From Pseudoalteromonas sp. T1lg23B (GTDB taxonomy: Bacteria; Pseudomonadota; Gammaproteobacteria; Enterobacterales; Alteromonadaceae): a stretch of 64,000 nt of DNA. Both the position numbers and the translations under genes were made by a program. The stretch is taken from assembly GCF_002964665.1 (NCBI RefSeq), contig NZ_PQBZ01000034.1, positions 992,429 to 1,056,428 on the forward strand. Reading direction: 5' to 3'. Below, one piece after another: positions 1-10,540 of the stretch; the first letter of the stretch is position 1, and each line of letters begins with the position of its first letter. The notes below the pieces were generated by a model that worked only from the letters and a program-made list of their open reading frames with translations, was not told where the DNA came from and searched no databases.

Positions 1-482
1 ATAGCACTGGCAAAGCTGCCATCTGTTTGAGTCAATTCTTTGGTAGTCAACGCATCAGGTCCAATCTGGAATGTTGCGGAGTCACCGTTAAACAGTTTCG
101 CACCACCAAACGTGGTGTTTTCAAATGTTTCCGTGATTTGCGTTTGTAGCTGAGCCACTTCTTCTTGAAGCGCTTGTCTATCTGTATCAGTCAGTGCACC
201 GCTACCAGATTGGATTGATAATTCACGTATTCTAGAAACCGCATCATTTACACCGGACAACGCTGAATCAGCAGTCTGCGCATAGGAAATGCCGTCATAG
301 GCATTACGAATTGACTGACCATAACCATTTTGCTGCGAAGTCAAACGATCGATTATCTGTAAAGCTGCCGCATCGTCTGCAGCAGAATTAACCCGCTTGC
401 CTGTTGCAAGTTGTTGGTTCAGTTTGTTACTCGTATTTTCAATTCTGTTAAAAATACTACTACTTTGTGATTGGATTTTCAT
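1..482 (-). CDS. Divergent flagellin, N-terminal part (runs off the left edge)
   Basis: The first 160 residues read from an ATG at 482 with a G-rich Shine-Dalgarno (GGGGGGCGG) just upstream. The protein begins MKIQSQSSS and carries the flagellin D0/D1 hallmark RVNSAADDAAALQI, followed by the flagellin-type RIRELSIQSGSGALTDTDR and TTFGGAKLFNGD stretches. It differs from the three flagellins at 33-37 kb, which begin MALYVNTNVSSLNAQRQL, so it is a separate paralogue or a flagellin-like filament component. Known for the family: D0/D1 helices polymerise into the filament after export by the flagellar secretion system. The C-terminus lies outside the window. It is divergent from pseB, and I found no convincing sigma28 or sigma54 element upstream. 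Confidence 0.85.
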   Translation of the reverse strand, partial: MKIQSQSSSIFNRIENTSNKLNQQLATGKRVNSAADDAAALQIIDRLTSQQNGYGQSIRNAYDGISYAQTADSALSGVNDAVSRIRELSIQSGSGALTDTDRQALQEEVAQLQTQITETFENTTFGGAKLFNGDSATFQIGPDALTTKELTQTDGSFASA

Positions 483-676
483 ACCGCCCCCCATCAAGTG
501 GTATTACTATGACCATACTCCTTTTTGTTCAATATGTCACCTGTAGCAACATAAACTGCATTCTGTCGCGCCATAAATACTGCAAAGTTGAGAAAACTGA
601 TATAAAGTATTGACTGGTATTCGATTTATAGATTTCCACAAAAGTGCTTGGATTAAACCTGTTGTGGATATTGTAA

Positions 677-2865
<2,189 letters not shown>

Positions 2866-2896
2866 ACAAACTTAATAATTGCGGATGGAAAATTTT

Positions 2897-4030
2897 ATGA
2901 GTAATCAGCCTTTAAATTTGGCATTTATTGGTGGTGGCGTAAATTCCGCTGTCGGCTATGTTCATTTTTCAGCTGCCCATTTAGATAACAAATTTCAAGT
3001 AGTCGCAGGAGCATTCAGTCGCGACCCAAACAATAACTCATTGACTGCTGCGCAGTGGGGCATTGCGACAGACAGAACCTATAATGATTGGCGCAAGATG
3101 ATAGATAACGAGCAAGAAAATATTGACGCCGTCGTTGTACTCACTCCTACTCCTCATCATTTAGAGGCATTACAGTACTTACTGAAAAAAAATGTGCCTG
3201 TCATTTGCGAAAAAGCACTCGTCTGTGGCTCTGAAGAAGCGGCAAAATTATTACAGCTTTATGATCCAAAGAAACACTTTTTAGCCGTTACGTATAACTA
3301 TAGTGGTTACGCTATGGTGCGCGAGCTAAAAAACATCATAAAACAAGGCAAGTTAGGAACACTGCAAAAGATACACTTGGAAATGCCGCAAGAAGGGTTT
3401 AAAAGACCACCTGATATTGCGGGCAAACCGAGTTTACCTCAGGCTTGGCGTCTTAAAGACTATTCAGTGCCAACTATTTGTTTAGACTTAGGGGTACATT
3501 TGCACCATCTATCCAGTTATCTGCTTGAGTGTGAGCCCACTGAAACGTGCGCTCAATTTGCCAACCACTCGGAATATGCCAATCTGATAGATGATGTATC
3601 CATGCTACTAAAGTATCCAAACAATGTGACAGGGAGCATGTGGATGTCAAAGACAGCAATCGGCCACCGCAATGGTCTAGAAGTGAGAATTTATGGAACC
3701 CTTGGCAGTGCTCGATGGTATCAGCTAAATCCAGACGAATTGGAACTACAGTTTAATGATGGCAGAAGAGAGATTTTAGACCGAGCAGGCCAATGCCAGT
3801 ATGCTAACCAATTCAGATACAACCGCATGAAGCCCGGTCATCCAACGGGCTTTGTTGAGGCATTTGCCAACCTGTACACGGATATCCATCAAGCACTCAG
3901 CAACTTCAAAGCTGGCCGCCCTAACACCAATGAATACGTATTTGGATTAGAGCAAGCGAAGCAAGGCTTAGACCTGTTTAGCGCAGCGAAGCGAGCTAAC
4001 CACAGTAAAACTTGGGAAAGCGTAGGGTGA
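2897..4030 (+). CDS. Gfo/Idh/MocA family sugar oxidoreductase
   Basis: A 377-residue NAD(P)-dependent oxidoreductase. The N-terminal Rossmann fold starts with AFIGGGVNSAVG, and the family's EKP-type motif appears as EKAL near residue 105. The C-terminal alpha/beta substrate domain follows. I chose the ATG at 2897 (MSNQPLNLAFIGGG) because GGATGG lies 8-13 nt upstream; TTG 2879 and ATG 2885 are in-frame alternatives. It follows pseC by 31 nt and is probably in the same operon. Members of this family oxidise or reduce sugar hydroxyls. The substrate is unknown, but position suggests a nonulosonate or its precursor. A 7-bp hairpin covers its stop codon. Confidence 0.85.
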   Translation: MSNQPLNLAFIGGGVNSAVGYVHFSAAHLDNKFQVVAGAFSRDPNNNSLTAAQWGIATDRTYNDWRKMIDNEQENIDAVVVLTPTPHHLEALQYLLKKNVPVICEKALVCGSEEAAKLLQLYDPKKHFLAVTYNYSGYAMVRELKNIIKQGKLGTLQKIHLEMPQEGFKRPPDIAGKPSLPQAWRLKDYSVPTICLDLGVHLHHLSSYLLECEPTETCAQFANHSEYANLIDDVSMLLKYPNNVTGSMWMSKTAIGHRNGLEVRIYGTLGSARWYQLNPDELELQFNDGRREILDRAGQCQYANQFRYNRMKPGHPTGFVEAFANLYTDIHQALSNFKAGRPNTNEYVFGLEQAKQGLDLFSAAKRANHSKTWESVG

Positions 4031-4044
4031 TAACTTCATCACCC
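4025..4044. terminator. Hairpin between convergent genes
   Basis: GGGTGAT-AACTTC-ATCACCC is a 7-bp perfect stem with a 6-nt loop. It overlaps the stop codon of the oxidoreductase and sits in the 19-nt gap before the convergent acyl-AMP ligase. There is no T-run on either side, so it may slow or stabilise transcript ends rather than act as a full intrinsic terminator. Confidence 0.4.
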
Positions 4045-4049
4045 CGTTA

Positions 4050-5555
4050 TTACGATTTATACTGTTCTTTTACTTGATTGCGTAACACTTTACCCATCGG
4101 GTTTCTGAATAACTCGGACACCTTCAGAAACTCTCTCGGTTGCTGGTAATCTGTTAACTCTTGTAAACATAACTTGCGAAGTTCCATAGCAAGATCTTGC
4201 TCTCCTCGCTGCTCATACACCACCTTAACATATTCCCCTAGCTGGGGATGCTGACAACCAAATGCAACACAATCAATAATCATGGGATGTGATTTTACAA
4301 CAGCTTCAATATCCTGAGGGAACACATTGATACCGCCACTTGAGATGACTTCTTTTTTACGCCCGACATAATACAGATAACCTTGCTCGTCCAGATAACC
4401 TAAGTCACCCGTTTTAAAATAGCCACTGCTGTCATAGGCATTTTCAGTTGCTTCGGGCATTTTGAAATATTCATTAAAAGCGGTGCTGGTTTTACAACAG
4501 ATCTCACCAATTTCATTGTTAGGCTGGGTATGTCCTCGTTTATCCACTATTTTAATAGCAACAAATGGCAAAGCCTTACCAACGCTACCGCTTAACTGAG
4601 GCTGTTTAGAAACACAGAAATCAGTGACCACACCGACCTCAGAAGCCCCATAGCATTCGTGAAAATCACAATTTAAGCGCGCCATTATTGCTTGTTTGCT
4701 GTCATTGTTTAGTACCGCTGATGAGGAGACTAAGCATCGAACCGAGCTGATATCTTCTGTAATCGAGTCCTGAGCTAGAAAGCTCTCCAACTGGGCCGAT
4801 ACAGCAAATAAAAAGCTCACTTTGTGTTGTTCAATCGTCTTTAACCAATGAGGCAATGAAAATTTGGGCATAATCACACTTGTCGCACCCAACATCAGTG
4901 GCATCAACACCCCACGTTGTGCCAACGAGTGATAAAGTGGTGTCGCAACCAAAACCACATCCGCTTTACTTAAATGGTAGTAATCAATCGTGGCGGAAAA
5001 CGCGCGCTTTATTTTGCACTGCTGACTCAATACGATAGGTTTTGGCTGACCTGTTGAACCCGATGTCATCGTCAAGATAAATGGGGCTGAAATATCCACA
5101 TCAGGCGTATCACATGGTTCAAAGTCAGATGTAAACACGGTATCCCACGTTTTCTCACCATCAACCGCTTCACCAAGAGTAATGATACTTTCTCTTTCTA
5201 CCAATCTCTGTTGCAGGAGGACTTTGCTAATGGTTGGCCAAGCTATTGCTGCGGCGACAGGCATCACTTTAAGGGCATTAATAAGTGCATCACCTTTCAA
5301 GCTGATGGGCAATGGTACAATAGCCAAGCCTAATTTTGCCGCAGCTAACATCACCGTCGGGTATTCCAAACCATTTGGTGCAAATAAAGCGACTCGATGA
5401 CCTTGTTTTAAGCCTAGTGACGTAAAATAGCTGCTAAGTGCCCCAACTTGGTCATCTAGCTGTTGATAGCTCAAACTCTTATCGTTATAGATAACGGCTA
5501 TTTTATTTGCAGAAGTATTCACATGTTGTTGAAATAGTTGATATATACTGTTCAA
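4050..5555 (-). CDS. AMP-dependent acyl/aminoacyl synthetase (ANL superfamily ligase)
   Basis: A 501-residue ANL-superfamily adenylating enzyme. The sequence shows the ATP-grasping loop TMTSGSTGQPKP, the YKTGDLG motif (as FKTGDLG), the hinge region GRKKEVISSGGINVFPQDIE, and a C-terminal catalytic lysine in NPMGKVLRN. These enzymes activate a carboxylic acid as acyl-AMP and load it on CoA or an acyl carrier protein. It sits 20 nt downstream of the PseG-GNAT fusion and in the same direction as a free-standing acyl carrier protein (7150-7401). The likely role (inference) is loading an acyl group onto that carrier for N- or O-acylation of pseudaminic acid. The acid cannot be predicted from sequence. 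Confidence 0.88.
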   Translation of the reverse strand: MNSIYQLFQQHVNTSANKIAVIYNDKSLSYQQLDDQVGALSSYFTSLGLKQGHRVALFAPNGLEYPTVMLAAAKLGLAIVPLPISLKGDALINALKVMPVAAAIAWPTISKVLLQQRLVERESIITLGEAVDGEKTWDTVFTSDFEPCDTPDVDISAPFILTMTSGSTGQPKPIVLSQQCKIKRAFSATIDYYHLSKADVVLVATPLYHSLAQRGVLMPLMLGATSVIMPKFSLPHWLKTIEQHKVSFLFAVSAQLESFLAQDSITEDISSVRCLVSSSAVLNNDSKQAIMARLNCDFHECYGASEVGVVTDFCVSKQPQLSGSVGKALPFVAIKIVDKRGHTQPNNEIGEICCKTSTAFNEYFKMPEATENAYDSSGYFKTGDLGYLDEQGYLYYVGRKKEVISSGGINVFPQDIEAVVKSHPMIIDCVAFGCQHPQLGEYVKVVYEQRGEQDLAMELRKLCLQELTDYQQPREFLKVSELFRNPMGKVLRNQVKEQYKS

Positions 5556-5575
5556 AACGTATTACTCATTACGGT

Positions 5576-7153
5576 CTATGTATTGTTATCGGCAAATTTA
5601 ACCACAAAATTAAATTGTTCCGGTTTAGCATCAGGAAAAAGCTCCAAAATGCTCGCAAACTCTTGACTTCCCTCTGTCACACCAATAAATCCAGCGCGTT
5701 GGTTCAGCAAATTCACAAATTTGTTTTCTTTGTTTATCACCGCTAACCAATGTGCATTGGGCCATAGCTTAGCCGTTTCTTTAAGCTGCCAATCTAAAAT
5801 AAGCTGCGCATGAACAAAGCCAACTTTGTCACTGGCAGCAAACCATCCGCCTATTAAATACTGCTGGTCATATTTCACATATTGTTGATGCCATACATAC
5901 AGCAATGCCTCACCTTCGGATTCCAGCACGAATGAGGCGCGTTGATTAGAAAACCACCAGCGATAGTGCTGTAACTGGCTTATTTGCTGAGTTATAGTCA
6001 TGCGCCAAGCGTTATCTGGCCGGTTTCTCGCATTCAAGTAATGGTTAATATCTGAGTCTTGTACCGGTCTAAGAGTAAGGTCAGGAGTAAATTGAATGCT
6101 TGCTGGTGTGTGTCGGGCTTTCGGTGGTTGTGGTTTTTCTGGGCCATCATTGTTCAACAGCATCGAACATACTCTTTGTGCTCCGAGTCCATCAACCTTT
6201 ACAACTGCTGACTGGACAAGCTTGTTCACCCGCACTTGATGATGTAACAAAGTGCTTAACGTACTCGCAATCTCATCTACTGGATTATCTAACAGATCAG
6301 GAATATGAAAGTAATGGCCTAGTTGCTCTAAGTCTTGCTGATTATTCAGCTGATTGTCTGCGATACTGAAGGTCACCGCACTCGTTTTTGTAGCCGCCAA
6401 TTCATACAAGGACGTTCCCAATGCGCCCACAAACAAGCCACATCTAACATAATATTGATACAGACAACTCTCACCCGTTATCAGCCGAAGGTTGGGATAC
6501 TTTTCACTTAACTGCTTTAGCTTTTGTGTTGAGGTTGCATAGGGCCCTATGATCACATCAATCATCAATTGCTCGTCATGGTTGAGCATATAATTGATGA
6601 CTTCTGTAAGCTTCGACCAATCACCACCACCGCCCAATGAAAACAACAAACTGTTTTGTCTTTCTAATTGTGCCTTAGGCTGCCCATATTGTGGAGCCAA
6701 CAACGCATATTTAGGGCCAAGCAATCGTTTGGTGTTGTTGGAAACTTTATTGTCGTAACGTCGAAAGGTTGCATCGCCCTGCCATTTTGCATCGATCACC
6801 CAATCGGCCTCATGAACACGAGCTAGATCATCTATGACCACCACTTGAACTTGTGGCGTTTTAACTGCCACTTGCCACTGCGTCGAAAAATTATAGCCAT
6901 CTATCACCCAGTGACTTGGGGTTAAACCCTCATCGGCTAAATACTCATTACACCAAGCTGCTTGTTGTGTTTCTGTCAGCCCTGAGGGCACTATCACGAT
7001 ATCCTGATGGAGTTTTTCACACAATTGAGGTTCAGGTTGGTTATCCACAAAGAGAATGGTCTTTACACCCTGCTCTTTTAGTGCCAATGCAAGCCACTTG
7101 CAGCGCATAAAATGCCCCAGCCCACAGAGGCTATCAATTCGAAACGCTATCAT
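5576..7153 (-). CDS. pseG: PseG UDP-sugar hydrolase fused to a GNAT acyltransferase (PseG-PseH-like)
   Basis: A 525-residue two-domain protein. Residues 1 to about 330 are PseG: IDSLCGLGHFMRC holds the catalytic histidine (H14) in the GxGHxxR motif, and the GGGGDW and YELAAT segments form the nucleotide-sugar site. PseG releases UDP from UDP-2,4-diacetamido-2,4,6-trideoxy-beta-L-altropyranose. From about residue 350 a GNAT-like domain begins at LTLRPVQDSDI and ends with the NKENKFVNLLNQRAGFI motif typical of N-acetyltransferases. It probably replaces PseH, the 4-N-acyltransferase that acts before PseG; no separate pseH is seen. The start overlaps the acyl carrier protein stop by ATGA. The acyl donor may be an acyl-ACP rather than acetyl-CoA (inference from neighbours). 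Confidence 0.88.
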   Translation of the reverse strand: MIAFRIDSLCGLGHFMRCKWLALALKEQGVKTILFVDNQPEPQLCEKLHQDIVIVPSGLTETQQAAWCNEYLADEGLTPSHWVIDGYNFSTQWQVAVKTPQVQVVVIDDLARVHEADWVIDAKWQGDATFRRYDNKVSNNTKRLLGPKYALLAPQYGQPKAQLERQNSLLFSLGGGGDWSKLTEVINYMLNHDEQLMIDVIIGPYATSTQKLKQLSEKYPNLRLITGESCLYQYYVRCGLFVGALGTSLYELAATKTSAVTFSIADNQLNNQQDLEQLGHYFHIPDLLDNPVDEIASTLSTLLHHQVRVNKLVQSAVVKVDGLGAQRVCSMLLNNDGPEKPQPPKARHTPASIQFTPDLTLRPVQDSDINHYLNARNRPDNAWRMTITQQISQLQHYRWWFSNQRASFVLESEGEALLYVWHQQYVKYDQQYLIGGWFAASDKVGFVHAQLILDWQLKETAKLWPNAHWLAVINKENKFVNLLNQRAGFIGVTEGSQEFASILELFPDAKPEQFNFVVKFADNNT

Positions 7154-7401
7154 TGCAATCCTAAAATAGCATCAACTAGGTTACCAATTTCTGCGTTATT
7201 TTTATCCAACAACAATTCGGCTGGTACACTAATTTGGCAATGCATTTCAATATGCATGATTAAGGACAATACCTCAAAAGAGTCTAGGCTTCCTGCTGCG
7301 ATAAAATCATAGCGAGGTAATTGATCGTCCGAGATCACTACACCTCTTTCTAAAAAGAACTGCTGGATCAGTGATAGTAATTCACGTTTATTGGTATTCA
7401 T
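7150..7401 (-). CDS. Free-standing acyl carrier protein
   Basis: An 83-residue acyl carrier protein. It has the four-helix-type layout and the phosphopantetheine attachment motif LDSFEVL with the target serine at S41 (canonical is DSLE). The ATG at 7401 is chosen because it overlaps the PseI stop by ATGA and has GGACAG upstream; an upstream in-frame ATG at 7416 would give 88 residues. Its stop likewise overlaps the PseG-GNAT start by ATGA. It is tightly coupled between pseI and pseG, with an adenylating enzyme two genes downstream, so it probably carries an acyl group destined for the nonulosonate. It is not the fatty-acid AcpP, which has a different context. Confidence 0.9.
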   Translation of the reverse strand: MNTNKRELLSLIQQFFLERGVVISDDQLPRYDFIAAGSLDSFEVLSLIMHIEMHCQISVPAELLLDKNNAEIGNLVDAILGLQ

Positions 7402-8438
7402 AGTAAGTCTGTCCATGCTAGTTGTGTGCCTCTGGTCAAAGCTTTACGAGTGATCCTTCCTATCAAAGTTGGAAGTGCCTCAGGCATGATTTCTCCGCCC
7501 CCCGGGCGCATTTGGGCCACATGTTCCTCGGTTATTACCTCTCCCGCGGCGATGTCTTTAACTATGTATACACAGCGACGCGCCTTGGACGGCTCACTAG
7601 GATAATGTACCGTTCCCATCGCTTGTTCGATTTGCCTAACACCGTGCACCAAGGCCGCCAATTCATCCGGTGTCATTGAAAAAAAGCTATCCGCTGTTTC
7701 ATCTTTTTTGTCCATCACAAAATGCTTTTCGATCATACATGCACCAACGGCTACCGATGCCAGTGGCACATCATTACCTAGTGTATGATCTGACAAACCA
7801 ACAGGGCACCCGAATGCCTCTCGCATGTGTGGAATAGTGCGAAGGTTAATCGTCTTCGCTGGCGCAGGGTAAGTACTGGTGCATTTCATTAAGGCTAATT
7901 CTGTCACACCAGCATCACGAGCGACTTTCACAGCATTGGCAATTTCAGCCAGTGTTGCGCCGCCAGTTGACATAATCACGGGCTTTTTAGTCGCAGCGAC
8001 ATCCCTAATTAACTGATGATCTATCAATTCGGGGGAAGCAATTTTGTAAGCAGGGGCATCCAATTGCTCAAGTAAATCAACCGCTGTTTTGTCAAACGGA
8101 GATGAAAAACATGTCAGGCCTAACTTATGTGCTAACTCAAACAACTCAGCATGAAAATCCCATGGCATGTAAGCCTTTTTGTATAGATCGTACAAATATT
8201 GCCCCTGCCAAGGTCCTGTCGCTTCAAAATGCGGCAGTTTGCAATCCATGGTCAGCGTATCTGCTGTATAAGTTTGTAGCTTGATTGCATCTGCTCCCGA
8301 CTCTTTGGCTGCGTACACAAGCTCCTTTGCCTTAGTTAATGATTGACCATGGTTTGCTGACATTTCAGCTATCACATAACAAGGGAAGTCATGCCCAATT
8401 GTTCGCTCATTTATCTGGAACTGTTGTTTAAAATTCAT
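7398..8438 (-). CDS. pseI: Pseudaminic acid synthase PseI
   Basis: Condenses 2,4-diacetamido-2,4,6-trideoxy-L-altrose with phosphoenolpyruvate to give pseudaminic acid. The 346-residue protein has the NeuB-type TIM barrel (YVIAEMSANHGQ, ADAIKLQTY, SSPFDKTAVDLL, KIASPE, MSTGGAT, GLSDHT) and a C-terminal SAF antifreeze-like domain from about residue 285. Length and motifs are normal. It heads a chain of ATGA-coupled genes with the acyl carrier protein and PseG-GNAT. PseI, LegI and NeuB share the fold; SANHGQ-type N-termini and the pseB/pseC neighbours favour PseI. Confidence 0.95.
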   Translation of the reverse strand: MNFKQQFQINERTIGHDFPCYVIAEMSANHGQSLTKAKELVYAAKESGADAIKLQTYTADTLTMDCKLPHFEATGPWQGQYLYDLYKKAYMPWDFHAELFELAHKLGLTCFSSPFDKTAVDLLEQLDAPAYKIASPELIDHQLIRDVAATKKPVIMSTGGATLAEIANAVKVARDAGVTELALMKCTSTYPAPAKTINLRTIPHMREAFGCPVGLSDHTLGNDVPLASVAVGACMIEKHFVMDKKDETADSFFSMTPDELAALVHGVRQIEQAMGTVHYPSEPSKARRCVYIVKDIAAGEVITEEHVAQMRPGGGEIMPEALPTLIGRITRKALTRGTQLAWTDLL

Positions 8439-8484
8439 CTTTTATCTCTGATACATCCGCCGCCAAGCTCCCTCTATTATCGAC

Positions 8485-9696
8485 CTAAACCACCATAGCT
8501 TTAGGTACGGCATAGAGTTGAGTCTCTAGAAGCCAATGCCCTTCTTGTCTTAAATAATAGTTATATTTATTCGGTGCAAAGCTTTCAATTAATAATGGAA
8601 TAGCCCATAAATCCTGCGGCCTATGATACAACGATAGAGCCAGCGTAGGTGTATGATTACTAATATAAGTTTTTGCTTGAATTAGGGCATCATAATCCGC
8701 ACCTTCAATATCCATTTTTAAAATATTGCATTGCGTTTTTACCAATAATCTCCCTAGATCTCCAGCTTGTACAACCACCGCACTATCGCACGATGCAATA
8801 GCATTACTATCAATTAGTTCCACTGTTGATGCTGAGTCATTTTCAATAACTTTCAAAGCGCTACCTTCAGGCAATCCAACTGCTAGGCGTTCAACCTCTA
8901 TGAATGATTCACTCAAGCCCATATTTTTTAATCTAGTTTGCAGCTTTGCTATGTTTTTAGTGCTCACTTCCACGCCAGAGTATTTTTCTATACATGTGCC
9001 ATAGCGTTCATAGAACCCAGCAAATGTGTCACCATCAAAAATTCCAACATCTAATACTCGTAATCGCTCGTATGCATAAAGCGACGGAATGTCAGTCGGA
9101 AAGTACATTTCGTAGCCTTCTGGCAGAGGGTAACTAGATTGCGATGGAGACTTTCTATAATTGATTATTTTATTAAACAAATTCAATGAACTAGAGTCTG
9201 ACCATAAGCTTTGTAACGCATCACAGCTACGTTCATCAACCTGTTTGTCTAGAGGTGGCTGCATCCATAGCACCCCACATTGATTCAGAATTTTCAGTGC
9301 CTGTGGAAACAACTTAAACACTTCAAGGGTTGGGATTATCTGTTCAAACCCTGCTTTTTCAATAGCTTGTTCTACGCCATCAAATCCCAATATAGATACC
9401 AAAACAGGTAGCTTATGATCAAAATTGCCTTGCTCAAAAGGAAGTACCGGAACTCCTAAATAATGCTCAAATTTCGGGGCTCTATCTAGCACCGCTGAAG
9501 GTAAAATGTTGATTTCAATAAAATATTCAACCAACGCTTTACCAAAGTGGCTGCCACCATAGATATAGAACGCGTTATTTTTAAGCTCCAAGAAAACCTC
9601 CGAGTCATCTAATAAATCTGTAGAGTAGAGTTCTAAGCAAGTTTCAAGCCGAGTTTTATTCACTATAACAGGACTATAGGGCGTGCACTTTGCCAT
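8485..9696 (-). CDS. FkbM-family methyltransferase with N-terminal Rossmann-like domain
   Basis: A 403-residue protein. The first 140 residues form a nucleotide-binding-like region (FYIYGGSHFGKALVEYF, VPVLPFEQ) often seen ahead of FkbM domains in glycan clusters. The C-terminal half is an SAM-dependent FkbM methyltransferase: LRVLDVGIFDGDTFAGFYERYG (SAM loop), then LKMDIEGADYDAL and LALSLYHRPQDLW. FkbM enzymes O-methylate sugars or other small molecules. It lies 46 nt upstream of pseI in the same direction, so O-methylation of the nonulosonate or of an intermediate is plausible but unproven. It is divergent from the 9754 gene, with only 57 bp between them. Confidence 0.85.
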   Translation of the reverse strand: MAKCTPYSPVIVNKTRLETCLELYSTDLLDDSEVFLELKNNAFYIYGGSHFGKALVEYFIEINILPSAVLDRAPKFEHYLGVPVLPFEQGNFDHKLPVLVSILGFDGVEQAIEKAGFEQIIPTLEVFKLFPQALKILNQCGVLWMQPPLDKQVDERSCDALQSLWSDSSSLNLFNKIINYRKSPSQSSYPLPEGYEMYFPTDIPSLYAYERLRVLDVGIFDGDTFAGFYERYGTCIEKYSGVEVSTKNIAKLQTRLKNMGLSESFIEVERLAVGLPEGSALKVIENDSASTVELIDSNAIASCDSAVVVQAGDLGRLLVKTQCNILKMDIEGADYDALIQAKTYISNHTPTLALSLYHRPQDLWAIPLLIESFAPNKYNYYLRQEGHWLLETQLYAVPKAMVV

Positions 9697-9753
9697 TCAA
9701 CTTAGGCTATTGTACTATTAAACTATTGATATAGGGACGATCCAAGGCAAATT

Positions 9754-10479
9754 GTGAAAAACGTTCAAATAATAATTCAAGCACGCATGACATCAACCAG
9801 GTTACCGGGCAAAGTCATGTTGCCGTTGTGTAATTCATCTGTCTTACAAACAATGTTAGAACGACTACCAAATTTACACGACAATATTATTATCGCAACC
9901 ACCAATGATGGTAGTGAGTCTCCTATAATCGAACTTTGTAAAAACCTGAATATAAAGTATTTTCGTGGAGAAACCGATGATGTTCTTGGGCGCTACTATT
10001 ACGCGGCCAAACAATTTGGTGCGAACGAGAAAACCACCATCGTAAGACTAACCAGTGATTGTCCGCTCATTGATGAGGCACTGTGTTTGCGGGTCATTAA
10101 CAAGCACCTTTGTGGCGACTACGATATAGTCAGCCTTGGACCACACAGTGGCTATCCCCGTGGCTTAGATTGCTGCGCATTCGGTTTTAATCTACTTAGC
10201 AACACCCATCAGAAAGCAACGCTACCAGCAGATAGAGAGCACGTTACCTTAGGGATGACAAAGTTCAATGAAGTTAGCTCATATATATTTAGCGCTCTGG
10301 AAGATCTCAGCCACCTTCGACTAACGCTTGATGAACAGGATGATTACACTGCAATTAAGCAAATTTATGGAAAATTCGGCAATAAAACTGACTTTTCCTA
10401 TTCAGAGTTAATTAAAACTCTAAAGAAATTCCCCGAACTTACCGATATAAATAAACATGTAGAACAGAAAAACGTGTAA
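9754..10479 (+). CDS. SpsF-type cytidylyltransferase, candidate PseF
   Basis: A 241-residue protein of the CMP-sugar/SpsF nucleotidyltransferase family, with the signature QARMTSTRLPGKV near the N-terminus, RLTSDCPLID in the middle and DREHVT for the product site. This fold activates 3-deoxy-ulosonic acids with CTP, so it is the best candidate in the window for CMP-pseudaminate synthesis (PseF). SpsF proteins also occur with unrelated sugars, so no symbol is assigned. The start is GTG at 9754, with AAGG about 6 nt upstream; no better in-frame ATG precedes the RM motif. It opens the long + strand glycan cluster. Confidence 0.8.
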   Translation: MKNVQIIIQARMTSTRLPGKVMLPLCNSSVLQTMLERLPNLHDNIIIATTNDGSESPIIELCKNLNIKYFRGETDDVLGRYYYAAKQFGANEKTTIVRLTSDCPLIDEALCLRVINKHLCGDYDIVSLGPHSGYPRGLDCCAFGFNLLSNTHQKATLPADREHVTLGMTKFNEVSSYIFSALEDLSHLRLTLDEQDDYTAIKQIYGKFGNKTDFSYSELIKTLKKFPELTDINKHVEQKNV

Positions 10480-10540
10480 AACTGGCACACACTTTGTTTA
10501 TTTACAATTCGTAGAACCTATTTTAGATCGAGAAATGATA

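Noticed and set aside
541..575. Sigma54-like site TGGCGCG...ATGCA on - upstream of the left-edge flagellin
   Set aside because: GG to GC spacing is one base too long, which sigma54 does not normally tolerate.
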